Positions 61,728 through 64,000 of a DNA stretch of 64,000 nt are shown one piece after another; the first letter of the stretch is position 1, and each line of letters opens with the position of its first letter. This DNA is from Phyllobacterium myrsinacearum (GTDB taxonomy: Bacteria; Pseudomonadota; Alphaproteobacteria; Rhizobiales; Rhizobiaceae). The notes under the pieces were generated by a model, which was not told where the DNA came from, ran no database searches, and was given only the letters and a program-made list of their open reading frames with translations. The translations under genes and the position numbers were made by a program. The stretch is from positions 248,001 to 312,000 of the forward strand of contig NZ_PVBT01000002.1 in assembly GCF_002980555.1 (NCBI RefSeq). Reading direction: 5' to 3'.

Positions 61728-62930
61728 ATGACGCGGCTCAGTCCCAACGACGAATTCCTTGATTACCTGACGCTGGTTGATCTCAGTCAGTCCGAGGTCG
61801 AGAAGGCCCGCAAAGACCACTGGACGATACGCCTGGTGGCACTGTTGCGCCGGCATGCATTGCTGGTTCTGATGGTGATACTCCCGACGACGCTTGCCAC
61901 GGTCTATTACGGTGTCATTGCTTCACCCCAATATGTATCGGAAACGCGCTTTGTGGTGCGCAGTCCCAACAGGAATGCAGCGGGTCTCCTGAGCGGATTT
62001 CTGCAGAGCACGGGCTTCGTTCGCGCTCAGGACGATAGCTACGTGGTGATGGAATATATTGAGTCGCGCGCAGCCGTTGCCACGCTCGAAGAGAAAACAA
62101 ATCTGCGCGAGATATTGTCCCGGCCCGGCCTCGATTTTCTTAGCCGGTTCCCCCGTATCTGGGGCGATGCGACGGAAGAAGCGCTTTATCAGCACTATCT
62201 CAAAATCATGAAGATCGATACGGATTCCGGCGGCGGCATAACCACCCTTGAAGTGCGCGCCTCCCGCCCGGAGGACGCGCAACAGCTGGCGGAGGCGCTG
62301 CTCGATGGCGCGGAGGCTTTGATCAATCAGCTCAATGAGCGGGCGCGTCAGGATGCCATACGCTATGCCAAGCTTGAGGTTACCGACAGCGAGGGCCGGA
62401 TGACGCAGGTGCAGAAGTCGCTGACGGAATTCCGCAACAAGGTGGCCATGATCGATCCCAGCAAGCAATCGGCGGCCATGCTCGACATGATTGCGAAGTT
62501 GTCGGATGAGGTGGCGAAGAACAAGGCCCAGTATACGGCGCTTATCCAGCAGGCGCCGCAAAGCCCGCAGATACAGTCGCTTCGCAGCAGCATCGATGCG
62601 ATGGAGACGCAGATCAGCATGGAGCGGGCCCGGGTCGTGGGCGGCGATGCGTCCATGGCGCCGTTGATCGCTCAGTATGAACAACTGCTCCTGCAGCGCG
62701 AACTCGGCATGCGCATGCTGGAATCATCATCGGCGTCGCTTGAGAACGCCAAGATCGAAGCGCAACGGCAGCAGCTTTACCTGGAGCGGATCGTCAACCC
62801 GAATCGACCGGACTATGCCTTGTATCCAAAGCGCCTGCGGTCGATCCTGCTTACCTTCGTGATGTGCTTTGCCGCATTCTGGATCGTCCGTTTCATGTTC
62901 AACCAAATTTACGAGCACGCCGAGACATGA
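61728..62930 (+). CDS. KpsE-like capsule export inner-membrane protein
   Basis: 400 residues, polysaccharide co-polymerase type 3. One membrane helix near residues 32-55 (LLVLMVILPTTLATVYYGVI), a long periplasmic part with coiled coils (about 200-345), and a C-terminal helix (SILLTFVMCFAAFWIVRFMF). Seen: SPQYVSETRFVVRSPNRN, typical of KpsE/BexC. It bridges the ABC exporter to the outer-membrane channel. The start is the ATG at 61728, or the GTG at 61716; the ribosome site is weak. The stop overlaps the KpsT-like start by four bases. Confidence 0.87.
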   Translation: MTRLSPNDEFLDYLTLVDLSQSEVEKARKDHWTIRLVALLRRHALLVLMVILPTTLATVYYGVIASPQYVSETRFVVRSPNRNAAGLLSGFLQSTGFVRAQDDSYVVMEYIESRAAVATLEEKTNLREILSRPGLDFLSRFPRIWGDATEEALYQHYLKIMKIDTDSGGGITTLEVRASRPEDAQQLAEALLDGAEALINQLNERARQDAIRYAKLEVTDSEGRMTQVQKSLTEFRNKVAMIDPSKQSAAMLDMIAKLSDEVAKNKAQYTALIQQAPQSPQIQSLRSSIDAMETQISMERARVVGGDASMAPLIAQYEQLLLQRELGMRMLESSSASLENAKIEAQRQQLYLERIVNPNRPDYALYPKRLRSILLTFVMCFAAFWIVRFMFNQIYEHAET

Positions 62931-63673
62931 ACCCTTTGGACACCCTCACATTCTCCAATCCTGGCGATGTGCCGCGTCAGTTCACTGCCAATATCCCATC
63001 GCCCGGCGGATTGTCGAAGGACGGCACCATCGGGGTCTATAATCTGGTCAAGGAATATCCGGTCCGTGGCGGAACCCGGCGCGTCCTCGACGATATCAGC
63101 TTCGAAGTGCGCCCCGGTGAGAAGATCGCGATACTCGGCCACAATGGCGCGGGCAAATCCACCCTGGTCAGGTTGATTGCAGGTATAGAGCCGCCCACGG
63201 CCGGCCGCGTGGTGCGTTCCATGTCGCTGTCCTGGCCTATCGCCTTGAGCGGCGGTTTTGGCGGGTCGATGACCGGCTTCGACTGCATGCGGTTTCTCGC
63301 GCGCATCTATAACAGGCCACTCGACGAGATTCGCGATTGTGTCGAGACCTTCAGCGATCTCGGCAAATACCTGCAGATGCCGATCAAAACCTATTCTTCC
63401 GGGATGCGCGCGCGCCTGTCCTTCGGTCTGTCCCTTGCGATCGATTTCGACTGCTATCTCATCGATGAGGTCATTGCTGTTGGCGACCAGCGCTTTCAGC
63501 GCCGGTCATTTGATGAGCTGTTCGTCAAGCGCAGGGATCGCGCGATGATTATCGTTGGCCACAGCCTGGATATCATCTCGGACCAGTGCAAATCGGCGCT
63601 TGTCCTTAAAAGCGGGCGAGGGCGGGTCTTCGACGACGTCAAGTTCGCCTTCAGTATCTACGCTTCATTGTAA
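62927..63673 (+). CDS. KpsT-like capsule export ABC ATP-binding protein
   Basis: 248 residues. Walker A LGHNGAGKST, a signature in KTYSSGMRARLSFGLSLAIDFD, Walker B YLIDEVIAVGD, and a late switch His in MIIVGHSLDII, all KpsT-like. The first 28 residues are an extension before the usual start (IGVYNLVKEYPVRGG). It exports the capsule polysaccharide together with a KpsM-type permease, which is not found next to it; the next gene lies on the other strand. Confidence 0.9.
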   Translation: MNPLDTLTFSNPGDVPRQFTANIPSPGGLSKDGTIGVYNLVKEYPVRGGTRRVLDDISFEVRPGEKIAILGHNGAGKSTLVRLIAGIEPPTAGRVVRSMSLSWPIALSGGFGGSMTGFDCMRFLARIYNRPLDEIRDCVETFSDLGKYLQMPIKTYSSGMRARLSFGLSLAIDFDCYLIDEVIAVGDQRFQRRSFDELFVKRRDRAMIIVGHSLDIISDQCKSALVLKSGRGRVFDDVKFAFSIYASL

Positions 63674-63689
63674 GCGCCGGGACGGCACG

Positions 63690-64000
63690 TCAAGCGCGCC
63701 TGGCAATGAAGTAATAGGCATGGATGCCCGTTGTCGAATGATCGTGGAGAAGGTGGACATTTGTCATCTGGTTCTTGTGGAACAGAGCCAAAACCGTATT
63801 CGCGTCATAATCATACATCTGTATGTCCGGATGACTGTAATTATCCCGGTCAACAAAGACTGTTTCGTTCTTGTAGTAGTCATTGCGAAAATACATGACC
63901 CGGTCATTGTAATATTCGGCCCGGTTCGCGGTCTTGAACAGCGGGATGTGCAGCGAGGCAACCCCGCCGCTTTTCACGCATTGCAACAGGTCGTTGATGA
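63690..64000 (-). CDS. Methyltransferase-like protein, C-terminal part (cut by window end)
   Basis: The frame is open to the right edge, reading INDLLQCVKSGGVASLHIP and so on, then 80 more residues ending IHAYYFIARRA. The phrase with VKSGG and LHIPLF resembles the late strand of a class I SAM-methyltransferase (GG after the last helix, then substrate region). No SAM motif I is in view because the N-terminus is missing. Convergent with the KpsT-like gene, with 16 bases between. It may modify the capsule sugar, but this is a guess from location. Confidence 0.5.
   Translation of the reverse strand, partial: INDLLQCVKSGGVASLHIPLFKTANRAEYYNDRVMYFRNDYYKNETVFVDRDNYSHPDIQMYDYDANTVLALFHKNQMTNVHLLHDHSTTGIHAYYFIARRA

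Noticed and set aside
1-64000. CRISPR arrays, insertion sequences, integrases, tRNA or rRNA genes
   Set aside because: No regularly spaced repeats, transposase-like frames, terminal inverted repeats or cloverleaf sequences were noticed on reading both strands. A dedicated scan with tRNA and IS search tools was not possible here.

Overview
The window is about 60% GC and gene-dense. Its content points to an alphaproteobacterium of the order Hyphomicrobiales (Rhizobiales): a rhizobial-type rhamnose locus (rhaRSTPQUK divergent from rhaDI), dctA divergent from dctBD with tandem DctD-type sites and a sigma-54 promoter, an Omp25/Omp31-like barrel, and many sugar and peptide ABC importers. I see no tRNA, rRNA, insertion sequence, integrase, prophage or CRISPR array. 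The window reads as stable accessory and metabolic DNA, with one AT-rich surface-polysaccharide region at the right end.

Layout. 1-1588: end of a MacB-type ABC ATPase and its FtsX-like permease. 1775-1905: a 26-residue hydrophobic peptide gene, too short for ordinary gene finders, with its own Shine-Dalgarno and a perfect 15-bp terminator hairpin. 2237-6502: outer-membrane barrel, UbiA prenyltransferase, orphan histidine kinase, small lipoprotein, small HTH protein. 6591-13246: a tryptophan-to-anthranilate cassette. On the minus strand are a PF04392-type ABC transporter and an arylformamidase-like hydrolase; on the plus strand a GntR regulator, kynureninase and tryptophan 2,3-dioxygenase. 13264-22199: a small unknown protein, a homoserine-dehydrogenase-like/SAF protein, and a YtfQRT-YjfF (galactofuranose-type) importer with aldose 1-epimerase and a LacI regulator. 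22168-26963: dctD, dctB, dctA. 27015-37771: the complete rhamnose uptake and catabolic locus.

37915-47103: a peptide-type ABC importer (binding protein, two permeases, fused double ATPase) interleaved with a COG3964-type amidohydrolase, a RidA-like protein, an IclR regulator and a SelA-like PLP enzyme. This looks like an uncharacterised import-and-degrade pathway for an acylated or unusual amino compound. 47109-51392: nagB, nagA, an orphan solute-binding protein and a ROK regulator. 51472-53710: threonine degradation (kbl, tdh). 53812-55415: a fusion of an MfnB-like domain with dihydroneopterin aldolase, convergent with a formaldehyde-activating enzyme (Fae). Together these hint at tetrahydromethanopterin-linked C1 metabolism. 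55488-64000: capsule region with an FkbM methyltransferase, a GT4 glycosyltransferase, KpsC-like and KpsS-like proteins on the minus strand, KpsE-like and KpsT-like export proteins on the plus strand, and a cut-off methyltransferase-like gene.

Most operons use 4-nt ATGA overlaps. Three of the importer operons have an intrinsic-terminator-like hairpin directly after the binding-protein gene, and a fourth has a hairpin without a U-run. This would give excess binding protein over the membrane components. Family assignments come from motifs recognised by eye; no database search was run.
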